Source: Fen-1258 sp964595365
GTDB taxonomy: Bacteria; Bacteroidota; Ignavibacteria; Ignavibacteriales; Melioribacteraceae
Direction: 5' to 3'
Assembly (NCBI GenBank): GCA_964595365.1
Contig: CAZQQC010000074.1
Coordinates: 1-14,816, forward strand
DNA: 14,816 bases
A program made the translations under genes and the position numbers. This document shows positions 14,773 through 14,816 of this stretch, in pieces. How positions within the stretch are numbered: position 1 is the first letter of the stretch; the number at the start of each line of letters is the position of its first letter. Under the pieces are notes generated by a model. That model worked only from the letters and a program-made list of their open reading frames with translations. It had not been told where the DNA came from and did no database searches.

Positions 14773-14816
14773 ATGCCGCGGCAGCTAATTAAAATAATCA
14801 TGGCAATAGTATCTAT
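14773..14816 (+). CDS. start of a gene truncated by the window end
   Basis: ATG 14773 is preceded by TAGGAGGA, the best Shine-Dalgarno match in the window, about six bases upstream. The visible codons read MPRQLIKIIMAIVS and run open to the window edge. Two basic residues followed by a hydrophobic stretch suggest the start of a signal peptide or membrane anchor. Nothing can be said of its function. Confidence 0.6.
   Translation, partial: MPRQLIKIIMAIVS

Noticed and set aside
1..14816. Genome-wide TGA reassignment
   Set aside because: TGA ends the HIT, thyX and 6773 lipoprotein genes at family-appropriate lengths, including two ATGA overlaps, and Trp is encoded by TGG elsewhere.

Overview
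All genes in this AT-rich window lie on the + strand. The best taxonomic clue is at 13795-14049: a type A C-terminal sorting domain of the type IX secretion system (T9SS), starting NYPNPFNPST and ending IAIKKMVLLK. Together with several lipoproteins, a NarL-type two-component pair and a flavin-dependent thymidylate synthase (ThyX), it points to the Bacteroidetes/Chlorobi/Ignavibacteria assemblage. Ignavibacteria-like is the best guess. This is inferred from protein motifs only; no marker gene is present.

Layout. (1) 1-2488, housekeeping: the 3' part of a HIT-family nucleotide hydrolase/phosphorylase, overlapping by ATGA with a glycerate kinase, then thyX. (2) 2489-2861: a 373-bp AT-rich leader. 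(3) 2862-6489: a 996-residue membrane histidine kinase (extracytoplasmic sensor, PAS, PAS, GAF, HisKA_3, HATPase), followed one base later by its NarL/LuxR-type response regulator. (4) 6773-8451: a small lipoprotein overlapping by ATGA with a signal-peptide, coiled-coil, single-TM protein. (5) 8692-11540: a stand-alone receiver domain with an altered acidic pocket, then two lipoproteins. (6) 11629-14052: a T9SS-exported protein of nine tandem ~75-residue DUF5666-like repeats, interrupted by one in-frame TGA in repeat 8 and bounded on both sides by strong intrinsic terminators. (7) 14159-14653: a small outer-membrane beta-barrel candidate, then the first codons of another gene at 14773.

How it may fit together. 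From 6773 to the end, every complete gene except the receiver encodes an exported protein. A 47-bp ungapped element, 38/47 identical between copies, lies upstream of both the lipoprotein/coiled-coil pair (6541-6587) and the receiver/lipoprotein unit (8597-8643). The simplest model is that the kinase/regulator pair controls a cell-envelope programme that includes these genes. That is inference. What is directly visible is the shared element, the gene order and the export signals.

The two observations most worth checking are the in-frame TGA, which would remove the T9SS sorting tail unless it is an error or is read through, and the duplicated upstream element. I saw no tRNA, rRNA, CRISPR array, transposase or prophage gene.
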